In this document: in pieces, positions 48,148 through 59,279 of the stretch
Numbering within the stretch: position 1 is the first letter of the stretch
Layout of the letters: every line of letters begins with the position of its first letter
Assembly: GCA_033439765.1 (NCBI GenBank)
Contig: JAULSN010000001.1
Span: 3,100,001 to 3,164,000 of the forward strand
Length of the DNA stretch: 64,000 nt
Reading direction: 5' to 3'
DNA from: Lasiosphaeria ovina
Taxonomy: Eukaryota > Ascomycota > Sordariomycetes > Sordariales > Lasiosphaeriaceae
Translations under genes and position numbers: made by a program
The notes under the pieces: model-generated
The model's input: the letters and a program-made list of their open reading frames with translations, nothing else
What the model was told of the DNA's origin: nothing
The model's database searches: none

Positions 48148-51100
48148 CTCTATCGATATAACCTCTTCAATACATATATATACTTCTTATACTCCTTTAA
48201 CGTTTTACTATAGATTAGGATATTATCGATATAGACTATAGCGAATTTATCGATATAATCGTATAGAGTATAGTTAATTATCTCCTAGAATAATACTAGA
48301 GCGTTAGTTAACCCTATCGGTATTACTAGGTACTTAAAGTACTTATACCGAGTTCTAAAGGCTATCTTCTACTTATCTCCTTCCCTAATTCTAATATGGC
48401 CGAATCCGAAAGGGAGGTTAAGCTTAGTAAACCACTTCGCCCCGGATAACCGATCGCGTATTTCGGTAATTAATAGGAGGGGATACCGGTTTTTAATAGT
48501 CTCCTCGTTCAGAGTACGGTAGTTTATAACTATATATAACTTTCCCTACTTTCGTAGTACGAATAGTACGGGGTAAGCTACCTCTAATCTTAAGCGTTTA
48601 ATAAAACCGCGTAGTAGGTTCTTACTTAGATACTCCTTTATCGCCTTATCTTACTACGGTATAAGGTAATAGATACTATATCTCTTAAGCTTTACTCCTA
48701 GCTTTAGGTTAATTTTATAATCGAACGGTCCATACTCTAGTAGCTAGTCCCTTATTCGGTCTCTAAAGATATCGTATTTTAGATATTCGCGGGGTACGTT
48801 CTTGAATTTATCCGGTATCTTACTTAAGTCGTCCTCGTCTAGCTCGATAGTCTTAATAAGTATAATAAATCGCCCTTCGCCGATATCCGCTCCTTTCTTT
48901 AGCTTAATCGACTTACTATAATCCTTATATTAGCCTATATAGCGATCTTGGCTCCTACTCTCTACTTCGAGCGGCCCTTCCTCGTCGTCTTAAGGGTTTT
49001 CTTCCCGAGGTTAGCGTCCTAATCTACGGTTTTTCTTCTTTCTATTAGCGAGAAATTTATTATCTTTCTCCTACTAAATATCGGGGTTATAGGCTTCTAA
49101 CTACGGGTCCCCTAGTAGTATATCGAACTACTTTACTAACGGTAATATATTAAATATAACTTCGTAGGATTCTCCGTCTACTATAATTAGTAGCGGTTAG
49201 GTCTCTTATATATAATACCCGTTATTAAATCCTATAGGAGCTCTATCGAAGGTCTTTAGCTTTAAGGGGGCCTCCTTTTCCTTCTAAGGGATTCGGAGTC
49301 GCTTTACGAGATCGGCGGAGATAATATTTCTATTACTTCCTCCGTCGATTTTTATAACTAGGGATAACGATCCCTTCTCTTTCCTAGATCCCTATTCGTA
49401 TTAGGCCTAAATCTATAGCCCTCGTAAGAATCCTAGTTCCGCCTCTACTCTACTAACGATCGCTTCGTCCGAGCGGGGTAGTAATTAAGGTCTTTAAATA
49501 GACCCGACCGTAGGATGCCTCCTATCCTCGGTATCGGTCCGTTCGAACGTAGGTTTTACTCGCGGTCGCCAGGCCTACTAGAGGCCCGCGAGTCGTTTCT
49601 TAAACGTTCTCTTACCTATTATAATTACTAGCGTAGTATTCGTTCTTTTCGGGTCTTCTACTAAGGTACCTTAGGTTTATACTCGATACTTACGAGTTAT
49701 CGTATTTCGTTCCTAAGGGCTAAGCGTACGTCTCGCTCCTATTACTACCGTACGGTCCTTTAGCGAGACCTTCTAAGATATTAACGCCGACTAGTAGTCT
49801 AAGCTATAACCTTCTAACGCTAATATATAGTATAGTCGATATTTTCGTACTCTCTCTAGTCGGTCTTTCTCTTCTAATAGTCCTTCTAGGAGAATAGCTT
49901 TATTACGATCTCTAAACTACCTTCGGCTTATAGATCGGTATCTACCTCGATCTCCTCTATAAGTACGTACTAAAATACCCTAGGTATCGCCTAGTCTCTA
50001 ATTCTAGCCGGAAAGTGGTCGAAATTCCACTTATATACGAGGTATATCTAGTAGGTATCGTAAATATAACTTATCTAATCTATTCCCTCGTATTCGGGAT
50101 ACTTAGGGTTAAGTTAGAGCGCGTCTCCTACTTCGACGTCCGATTCCTCTATTATATCCTTAATAACCTTCCCTATCTTAGTATCTTCGGCGGGGCGTAA
50201 GGGTCGTCTAATCTCCTTACGGTCCCCTTCGTCGATCTAGCTTTCCTAAGGGGCTAATCGCTAGTCCCTATATTCCTCTAGGACTACGTACTCCTCGTTT
50301 AGCTAACTTAATAAATCCGTTTTCTACTAAGTTAAGTAGGCTAGAGTAAGGATATCGTCCTAATACTCTTTGGGTAATTAGTTTCCCTTATCGATCCTCC
50401 TAATTAGCTCTTCCTACTCCGTACGGTATCTCTCTAATCCTTTACGAAGGTCTAGGATTTCCCTAACCGTAGCTTTATAGCCCTATATCTAGTCCTCTTC
50501 TTCTTTATCCGTAAACGGAGAGGGGACCTCTAATCCCTAGGCTTCTACTAGCCCGCGGGCAAGTCCCTATATACCGTAATCGGGGAGACTTCCTATCTCG
50601 TCCTATCCTTATTCTACTCGCGAGGGTGGCCGATCGTTAGTAGGCCTAAAGGCTACCGTAGTATCGTCCTCTTCCTCGTCTTATAAGACTATACCCACGA
50701 CCTAGGTATTACTAAAGCGTAGCTTCTTATCTTCCGAGGGCCTCTAGTTACCCTATTTTCGTAGTTAGTAGTATTCTCTAGCTTAGTAGCCTTTCTTACT
50801 ATAGTTATTATAGGTATCGTTCTTCTTATTACGAGGTAGGCGTAACTACTATACTAGGTTCTAAAGAAGTACTCTAATACTCTCGTCTATTAGTCCTAGA
50901 TATATACCTAAGGTAGTTAAAGGTATAGCTCTTTTCTTCTTATCGTTAGGCTTATTACCCTGGCGGCCATAGTAGCCTCCTACCGGTCGTCCGTCCTTCT
51001 TTTCTCGGCGTTTCTTATTTTCGTATTAGAACTATCGGTCGTCGATATTAATTACCGCCTTAATATATTCCCGTAGTATCTCCGGGCGAGGCGTCTTATA

Positions 51101-52510
51101 GAGTTCGTCCTTAACGTAGTCCTTCAGGCTATTATAGAACGTAAGTAGCTATCCCTAGACTAACTAGTTAAGGCGTAATATATAGGTCTAGAACTTAACT
51201 ATATACTCGGCTACTAAGCGAGTCTATCTTAGCCTCTTAATCTACTCTTCGGCCTTCCTCTAGATATAGCGTTCCATAAAGAATTCGCCTATTAGCTTAA
51301 GGACTCCCTCCGTACCCTTATTAATATTCGCCTAGATAACGGGGTTCCGATCCTTCACTACTTACGCTAGCGTCTTCTAATATAGTTCGAACCAAACGGC
51401 CGCTTTCCCGACGAGTCGCGTTCCGACGTACGTTACTCTATCCTTCTAGAGTAGGAGTTCGTTAATATTATACTTAATAAAGGAGAGTACTATATCCTTC
51501 CAATTCTCGAACTTATCTTTATCTCCGTCGTAGAGCTTAGGGTACGGGATCTTTAGCCTCTTCCTAGGAGGAGCCGGCGGAGGTAGAGGTAGTACCGCCC
51601 TTACTACCTCTAGTCCTATAATTCTTTCTACGGCTACTCTTATATTATAGTCGTATCTCCCTACCTACTCTCTTAGCTAGGCTAGCTCATTCTAGAGCTG
51701 CTCGTTCGTAGCTATATTATTACTTATCGAAAGGGGTTCTAGTTATTATATAAGGCTAGTAATCTCCCCGTTATTAGTTAGTTCTTCCGGTACTAGAGCG
51801 TCTACGTCCCGGACTTCCGTATCCTTAGGCTGGATTGATCCGGCTTTACTACTACTACTATTAGACTCGTCGTCGCTAGACGATCCGATCTCTTCTTCTG
51901 GCTCGGTATCTAGAAGGACCGTATCCTCTCTAGGTATAGCTAGGTTGTCGTATATATAAAAGTACTCTATTTAATTAATATTAAGGGTCTTAGAGAAAGT
52001 AGAAGTAAGTAACGTATTATAAACCGCTCGACTATATAGGTCAAGGTTATATCGTATATAGGTACTAGGGGTCTAAGATATGGATATAAAGAATGAATAA
52101 AGGGTAAGCTCCTATTATACGGGTAATATAGTTAAACTAGGTTTGCTACTCAAAGTATATGAGTATAGAGAATGTATATTACTTACTTAAGGAACTAAGT
52201 AAGCTCTATCTAAGACCGTGGCTACGGTTATCGTATATATCTATCTATAGTAGCCAATAAGAGCCCAGCTCTTACTTGCTCACCGTACCGGTATTGCCCA
52301 CTACTGAGTAGTACCATATGGTCGGGCAACCGTTTGCCCGGTACTAAGTAATACCTTCCCACCGGGCATATCTTAATTGGCCGGGCAACTGTGCGCCCGG
52401 CGCTCACCAAGCTTTCCTCGCCGGGCAGACGCTGATTGGCAGGGCGGGTCCCGCACCGGACCCTCCCGCACGTGCAGGCTGCCCAGTATGTGACGGGAAC
52501 CGTAACAGCG
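48148..52510 (-). mobile_element. gypsy D', right copy (gag, protease, RT), RIP-degraded
   Basis: Minus-strand element of the D family. From right to left: LTR-like leader (about 52245 to 52020, with GC-rich U3-like sequence up to 52510), gag (about 51950-50700, readable as YPKLYDGDKDKFENWKDIV and VKFQTYILRLNQLV), a degraded zinc knuckle (near 50800), protease and linker, then RT (48780-48150, with FKYLVMPIGLTNA). It stops at about 48148 within the RT. It holds the empty site for the gag-only element (GTATA at 52155-52159). Many TAA/TAG stops. A different gypsy lineage from A/B, judged by the RT. Confidence 0.75.
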
Positions 52511-53470
52511 AGCCAACGGACCCTAATAGCCCTAGTACCCTCGCTCATCCGCTAGGGAATGATACTATGGATTTAGGATATTACGTAGGTATATATATAG
52601 TCTATAATAGCGCTTTAGCGAACGATTCTAGCCTACCTGCCTAAGTAAATCCGTTATAACTACCCGAAAGGGATAATAATGGAAGTCGTTAAGCCGTTAT
52701 ACGGTATAGCCGAGGCAGGTATATACTAGTGGGCAACCTACTTTAAGTATTACCGGGACCGGCTAAATATAACTATATCGACCTACGATCCATACCTATT
52801 AATTACGTCGAACGACTTAGAGCACTTTATAGTCGTCGGTATATAAACTAACGATACGATCGGCCTTACTAATACAGGATTTGAAGCCCTAGAGGAGCAG
52901 ATGATTAAGGAAGCCAAGTTCATAGCCAAACCGAAATAGAAATTCACCCCGGCTAACCCGCTCGTATTCAACGGATGTATCTTAACCTTCCAAGAGGACG
53001 GTATACTAGCCCTAAAGTAGAAGAAGTAAGGCGAGAAGCTTATAATCGCGACCAACGCTTAGGAATACGTTGAATAGCGGGTACGAGGTACCTATATCGC
53101 TTCGACCTATTAGCCTAAAGCCGCGTTCGACCTATCGGCTATAGTATAGTATAAAGAACTAATAAAAGAAGATATCGCCAGGATAAATAAGCGTATTAAA
53201 TAGTAGATGGAGTACGTTGACCGAGGTATTAACTATATCCCCCTCGACCTACCTACGGCTAGGCTATTTGTCTACGTAGACGCGTTATTCGCTAATAATA
53301 AGGACTTGAGCTTATAAATCGGATACGTAATCTTCCTAGTAAACGAAGAGATAGATAACGGAAGCTTTATTATGATAGGGAACCTAATCCACTAGTTATC
53401 TACTAAATATAAGCGGATTATACGAAGTATCCTAGCCTTAGAGATCTACGCTATAGCCAACGGCGTTAAT

Positions 53471-53737
53471 ATGGGTATTTGTTTCAACGCAACGATCAAC
53501 ATGATCCTGGCCAAGCTAGGCATCCCGAATATCCCGATGATCGTATATACCGACTCTTTCTCGCTCTACGAATGCTTGGTCAAACTAGGTATAACGAAGG
53601 AAAAGCGGCTTATGATCGACATCATGAGCATGAGGCAGTTATACGAGAAGCAGGAGATCTTCGAAGTCCGATGGATCAACGGAAATAACAACCCGGCCGA
53701 TACGATGACGAAGTCATCACCTAATATGGCCCTATAG
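53471..53737 (+). pseudogene. copia RNase H C-terminal fragment
   Basis: Open frame continuous with the upstream broken pol frame, so it is a remnant and not an independent gene. IPMIVYTDSFSLYECLVKLG carries the YTD motif, and VRWINGNNNPADTMTKSSPN is the classic end of copia pol (NPADxxTK). Two RIP-type stops just upstream separate it from the RT. Confidence 0.82.
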
Positions 53738-53849
53738 GCCCTTATTGACAACAATACGTTGACGGTCAGGATTCAGGCTTCCGTGAAGCGGAACAAGAAG
53801 GACCATAGCGAGTAGGATCAATACTTAGGGAGGAAGAAAAGACTGCCAG

Positions 53850-54148
53850 TGTAGGAATAACCGATCAATCAGAGTTACGGAGGCTGAGGCGGCTCGGCGG
53901 GCCGCATAGCCCTGATTGGTCAGTCAGGAAGAATAGTGGGCCTGGCCCGGACACACGGGTCAGCTGCCCTAGCACGTGACCTTAGTATGCACGGGCCATC
54001 CACCCTATGGACAGCCCACTCCCCCAAAACCACCAAGCACCCTGTAACCTTAGAGAATAGAACAGAGTAGAATACAACCACATCACCACCCCTACCTTTC
54101 GCAACGGTTACTATAGTGACTATTATGAATGACCTTGTCATTCCAACA
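53850..54148 (+). repeat. copia 3' LTR
   Basis: 299 bp, starting TGTAGGAAT and ending ATTCCAACA (near-perfect short inverted ends). It is little affected by RIP. The target duplication cannot be tested because the 5' LTR is missing. Confidence 0.8.
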
Positions 54149-54361
54149 ATTAAGGTCTTTTAAATCTTAGAATAACATAATACCAATAATTAGATAACGT
54201 TAGGTTATATTATAAATTTGAATAATATAAGTATCACGGCCTATGATATGTTTGAATTTTCAAAAGCCACTAGGTAGTCTATGAAAAGGAAATAACACCC
54301 TGGATAAACGTTGAATTCAGCGCCTCCACCACCGTCTCGACAACTCCCACTCCCGCCCTCG
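54149..54361. other. AT-rich junction between copia LTR and vWA pseudogene
   Basis: About 210 bases of AT-rich single-copy-looking DNA. No feature is seen. Confidence 0.5.
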
Positions 54362-55889
54362 TCACGCACCATAATTCCCAGAGCCGTACAAACTCCGCAC
54401 CAGAGCTCGCACGGTAGGCTTGAACGTGCGCGCACAGGAACCGCAGCGGGCCTCGTACCAGACGCCGCCGTAGTCGCTGGCCGGCGCAGTGTCGCGGCAG
54501 TGCGGACAGGCGACGGGGAGGGCGCGGAAAGACTGCGGCAGGTCCCCGAGGAGGCCGCCGACGGCCGTGTTCTGGTGGTCCGTCCAGGCCTTTTTCTCGC
54601 CCGCCGTCAGGTCGGCCGTCGCGTGCGCCCAGCAGATGGGCTCGCCATCTTGGTCCGTCACTTGGGCACCCTCGTTAGCCTAGCGGATGTACTTGTCGAG
54701 CTCGACCTGCCCGATCATGTCAGCTAGGGAGTCGTCGCTGCTGCCGCCGCCGGCGAGCTGGCGCGAGACAGTTGTGAACTCGTCGATGATCAGGGGGTTG
54801 TTGGCGTGGATGAATAGCTTGCACAGGCCGGACTCGGGCAGCTCCCAGCCGCGCCGCCGGAGCGCCTGCACGGGCCCCGAGTCGTACGGGACGGCGCTGG
54901 TCATGTCGAACATGGCGCGGGCCGCGCTGGGCCACCGCGGATCCGCTTCGTGCGGGGCCCGGAGCCGCCGCTGGACCTGGATCGCCGAGTCGGTGAGCAG
55001 GCACGTGAAGATCATGGCTCCCGCCGCGCCGCCGAGCACCCGCGCAAGCGGCAGCGGGTCGCCGTCGGTCGAGTCGCCGTCGGATATCAGCATCATGACT
55101 TTGGAGCCGTATGTCTGGCTGCGGAAGATGGGCTGGATGGTTCTCAGGGCCTGGCATATGGGAGTGTACCCGTACAAGTGGGGCTCGATGCCGTCGAGCA
55201 GGCTCTGCCAGTTGATGGCGAGGCCCCCTGGCGAGTTGTTGGCCGGATGGGGCTGTCCCGTGTTCGCAGCCAGCGCCGACTGGAGTCGTTTGAGCAGCTG
55301 GGCGATGCTGCCCAGCGGCTTTGGAGTGGCAGCTCGTATCGATCTCAACAGAGCCGCGCCGCAGTCATCCCTAGGTCTCGACGAGGCAGCATTGGCGGCG
55401 ATGAGCTGGTCTGCCACGCGCGTTGCGTCGGAGACAAAGCTTTTCTCAACGCTCGGGAGGATGGAGCCGACGCCAAAGCCCGAGGTCCGGCTGCCTAACG
55501 ACTTGCACGCCTCGGGCAGCGATCTAACAAGCGTATCCAGGTTCCGGGCGTGGCCGGGAGTTCGGATGGCGACTGGAAGCGCGCGGCGTCGGTAAGCTCG
55601 AGGACCGCAAGCCGCTGCTCCAAAAATGCCAGCAAGTCGCATGTCTAGACTTCGCGGGGGCCGAAGCACAGGACGGCGGCGTCCACGTTCTTGCCTCTGC
55701 CTTCCGCGGCGGTTCCGTCCTCGGCCAGCCGGCTGACCACGTCGAACACGGTCTGCACTCGCTTGCCATCGAGCTCGCCGAGCTCGTCATCTGCACCCTT
55801 TACGAGGAGCGGAGGCTCAAGGGCGCCCGCATCGAGGCCGAGACATCGGAGACGATGACGTGCACTCTCTTCTGCGTCGCAGCATCCAT
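54362..55889 (-). pseudogene. vWA-domain protein with C-terminal zinc-ribbon-like segment, broken
   Basis: Minus-strand relic with coding quality but three frames. The first piece (ATG at 55889) has the vWA metal-site DVSASM and ends at a TAA after SLRSS. The second frame (KGADDELGELDGKRVQTVFDVV...AAVLCFGPREV) hits a TAG at 55647-55645, then continues (LLAFLEQRLAVLELTDAARF). The third frame (54680-55669) carries MMLISDGDSTDGDP and ends in a TAG at 54682-54680; the same frame then resumes (DQDGEPICWAHAT) and runs to a final segment with two CxxC pairs (CPHC, CGSC) ending at 54362. Both TAGs sit where Trp (TGG) would fit, a RIP-type change. Lack of plausible introns (the first shift has only 13 bases of GT-AG) argues for a pseudogene. 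vWA domains bind partner proteins; the specific role is unknown. Confidence 0.7.
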
Positions 55890-56734
55890 CGTGTATGTAT
55901 ATCGTATGTGTCTAAAACAAGTCAAATTTTACTGTCAAAATCTAATTACCTAGATAGCTTGAAAGAAGAATGTATGGAGATGAATCAAATACCTTTCTAT
56001 AGCCTCCGTCCAAATATAAATCCCGCATCCCTTCGTTTCCAAGTCATTTAACCTAGTCGTCGAGGACGAGGCTCTAGATCAATATTGGCACGACGCTCCA
56101 GCTGCTGCCGTGTTGACGAAAAGGGGCCAGTGTGGAGGAAGGGTGTGTGACACAGCATATCAAGGTCAAAAGAGCCTCCCAATGGACTCGTTGATGCTCG
56201 CCCTGCAGCCCAGAGATACCTGCCAGGCAAAATACAAATCACGCCATCTATAGTCCAATCGGTGCATACTTGAAAGGGATACGGATAACAGTCAAAGTAC
56301 CTAAACAAACCGGCTGGGGAATGCTTTTACCAGGCATTTTTAAAGGAGCAATAGGCCTCTAAGATTCTGTATGTACAGTACAGTGCTAGTAGTTCTAAGA
56401 GCTAACGCTCTCTTTGAGAAAGAGGGAGTCTAAATATGTCTTGATATTCTGGACATCCCTCACACAACCTTTTAAGGGCTTTTTCGGATAGGCGTTGATA
56501 CCAATTAAAATTGCATAGCGCATGACGGCAATACCTTGACCATCGCCGCCCAGTGTGGTGATGAGCATGGGCAACAGCCAAGATGGGAATTGGTAATTAG
56601 GGACAAAGAGCTAGTAGCTATGATAGAGCCTCTCTCTTGGAAGACTACCCTACCAGCGAGGGAGCGTAACTTCCCAGCTCCTTCCTGCATGTTTCCGAAG
56701 CAAGCAATAGATGTCCTCCCGGCCACAGTTCCCC
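55890..56734. other. intergenic region
   Basis: About 850 bases. Short ORFs on both strands (for example 56048-56308 minus) have no domain. No RNA gene or repeat is seen. Confidence 0.5.
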
Positions 56735-58115
56735 TCATCCCAGCAAGCGGCCTTTATTTGCATTGACCACGATGTCGCTTCCCAACCATCTCTGACTTCT
56801 CGGATTGGCCCCCTTTTTGGATTTTCTCTCGGTGATAGAAATCGACATGGCTGTAAGAGCCAACAGAAATATGTAGAGTTTTTTCAAGCTACTAAGCTTG
56901 CGGGAACTGGTGCGCGGCGGGATTGGTGGCGGCTCTCGCCTCTCTCTTCTTGTTGTTCTCTTGTTGTTCTTGGGGGGGCCCTTCGTTCTGCTCCTCTCGG
57001 GTTCGGGCGATGACGGCGACGACGACGACGGCCCGGGTTGATGTTGATGCCCCCCACGGCCCCAGCCCCGGCTATTCCCCTCCCGGATTGCGGCCGCCGC
57101 CTCGCGGTACCGCGGCTGCTGCTCCTCGGCCAGCTGGAAGATGCTCACCCCCAGCCCGTCGCCGTCCCTAGCGCGCCGTGTCGTCCACGCCGTGATGGCT
57201 TCTCGCTCGGCCTGGATGGCTTCTCGCGCCCTCTCGTCGCCGGCCCGCTCTGCCACCGCCAGGCCCGACTGCAGTTCGTCCAGCTCCCTCGCCGCCCTGC
57301 TCCGCTCCGTGGCGATCTCGTCAAAGAGCACCCGGCCGGCCGCCGTCTCGCCCAGCATCCTACCCTCGACCATGAGCTCGTGCTGGATGGCCAAGGTGAC
57401 GAGGGGGGCCGCCGCCTCTTGCTCCTGGCCCAAGTCCATGTCTATTGCCACCAGCAGCGAGCGGATAATGTCTAGCGCCGACCCGCGGCTGCCGCTGTGC
57501 TGCCGCACCTGGCTGCCGGCCTGGACCATGTCGGCCCAGAACGTGGTTTCGAGCTCGGCCTGCCGCTCCGCGCCGACGGTACCTGCCCCGGCCCCGCCCA
57601 GCGCCGACCACATGGTTGTGGCCAGCACCACGCGCCTGTAGTTGTGGGCGCCGACCAGCGCCTTGAACATGCGCAGGTCCTTGACGGCGGACCCGGGCAC
57701 GCGCGCGTCGGATATCCGGTGCAGGTAGACGAGCCCCGCGAGGCGCACGTTCTTGCCGTGCAGGGCCGCGAGGAAGTACGAGACCTCTTTCAGGATCTCG
57801 GCGTCGCTTCGCACCGTGTCGTCGAACCCTGGCATGTCCACGAGGAATACGGTGCGCTGGCTCACCTCGTCAAAAAAGCTGTACGCCTGGGCGTGAAGGG
57901 TGTCTGCGAATAGATACAGTTGGTAATGTTCTTGTGTAGGGTATTTGGCACTCGCTTGGGGACGACGACCTACGAGAATGCAGCCCGTGCGAAACCTCGA
58001 CGTGCTGGTCGGCAAGGAGAGACACGAACGAGCTCTTGCCGGACCCGGTAACGCCCATGAAGGCGATGACCACGCTGTCGGCGCTAATCGGACATGATTT
58101 CAGATCTAGGTCCAT
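56735..58115 (-). CDS. AIG1/IMAP-like P-loop GTPase 1, with C-terminal membrane segment
   Basis: Two exons (58115-57974 and 57903-56735; 70-nt intron, GTAGGT...CGCAG, phase 1) give 436 residues. Visible GTPase motifs: G1 GVTGSGKSS at 21-29, G3 DMPGFDD at 70-76, and a TTMW segment where classical GTPases have NKxD, as in AIG1-type fungal proteins. The second half is a helical, Glu/Arg-rich region (RELDELQSGLAVAERAGDERAREAIQAE), followed by a Ser/Pro-rich basic linker (SSSPSSPEPERSRTKGPP, then PPPIPPRTSS) and a hydrophobic segment (LYIFLLALTAMSISI, about residues 386-400) near the C-terminus that may anchor it to a membrane. Start: the ATG at 58115 is 20 codons before the P-loop. The gene is transcribed away from its paralogue at 58871. 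Function is not known; related animal and plant proteins act in immunity and membrane traffic. Confidence 0.83.
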
Positions 58116-58870
58116 CCATTTCTCCCATGTACCTCACTCACAGTTCGGAAAACTCGTCCTGGGGCTCCATGTCTTCCCCCGGATGGAGCTTTGAGCCTCA
58201 ATCCCAGCAATGACTACCGGGCAAAGACGAGCCGGAGCTGCTGCTGTACCAGGTGCGCCGAGAGGACTCCTCTTATAAGTGACCCTTCGCGTTTATATCG
58301 CGCTTTTATGGTCGGTTCGAGGACTACTAGAACTCGGCACCTGAGCTTGTCGGTAGGTTGTTGGGTATTCGGAAGAGCTCGAAGCTAGATCCGTGGCCCG
58401 ATGAGCTGCTCGGAGCCTGGAGCCTCGCGCGGTTTGGTTGGCTGAGAAGACTTGTGCTTTGCTGGAGGATTCCGAAGACTGCAGGATGCTAGTGCTGCGG
58501 GCGTCAGCCATGGCTGCTTGTGATTCACCGAAACAGCTATGCGCTGTTCCGTCGAGTCTCAACCCAGCCCCCTTTCAATATAAGGAAGAGGGACATTGCC
58601 CTGGAGAGGCCAAAGCCTCGTAGGGAAATGACTGTTAATGGCTCGTTCGAGCCACACCGCGAGGTATTCGCTGCCCCCGCCTCCCCCCCCCCCCACAAAG
58701 AAGGCGTTTCTGCATGATCGTGTCGAGCCGTTGCGCTGACTTACGTCCGCAACCTCCTCTTTCTCTAGGTAGGCGACATTGCCTTTGTTGGGCCCGGATT
58801 AATGGCTATGCGTGCCTACCTTTACAGAGGTAGTTAGGAAGCTCCAAAGCTCCAAAGCTCCCAAGCTGCC
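58116..58870. promoter_or_regulatory. shared divergent promoter region of the two GTPase genes
   Basis: 755 bases separate the two start codons. It is the only space for both promoters, so co-regulation is possible. A poly-C run (58684-58694) and CT-rich stretches are present, and GGAAGCTCCAAAGCTCCAAAGCTCCCAAGC (broken here: three AGCTCCAA-type units, 58839-58866) lies just upstream of the right-hand ATG. No defined operator is claimed. Confidence 0.5.
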
Positions 58871-59247
58871 ATGGACAACCGGCCCCGCTCGTCCAGCACC
58901 GGCGTTCCCCGGCCTCCGAGCAGCTCCACAGCCCGCTCCTCACGGAACGCCGCGTCGCACACGGGCTCCCACTCGCGAGACCCAACACGGTCCACACGCG
59001 ACCCTCGGGAGCGAGAACTACAAGCGCGCCGGCTACGCAGCAGCCGGGACTCTTCACGGCCTCCTCCCCGTGAAAACCGCGACGCCAGGAGGGGCTCGTC
59101 GCAGGACACCACACGCTCCTCGCGCGACGTCTTCCCCGCCGCGCAAGTCGATCGCTACGACGACAACTGGGCAACCCCGCCGCCGCCGCCGCCGCCTCCC
59201 TACGATGCGCGTCCTGCATATGTCGAGGCGCAACAAAATGCGTTCTG

Positions 59248-59279
<32 letters not shown>

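Larger units (their letters stand above)
52560..54148 (+). mobile_element. Ty1/copia element, 3' part with LTR
   Basis: The 3' end of a copia-type pol followed by an LTR. Pol decay is uneven: 52560-53470 has many stops, while 53471-53737 is open. A readable stretch from about 53266 gives LFVYVDALFANNKDLSL, then IGYVIFLVNEEIDNGSF, typical of the copia RT/RNase H junction. A purine-rich tract (AGGGAGGAAGAAAAG, 53827-53841) precedes the LTR. The left part of the element is absent, truncated against D'. Confidence 0.82.

Noticed and set aside
52228..52548. 106-codon minus-strand frame
   Set aside because: It spans the U3-like GC-rich end of D'; repeated GCCCGG-type motifs explain the open frame.
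54687..55595. 302-codon open frame on the + strand across the vWA region
   Set aside because: It is the antisense shadow of a GC-rich coding strand. The minus strand carries the vWA motifs (DVSASM, LISDGDSTDGD), and the + frame has no domain-like features.
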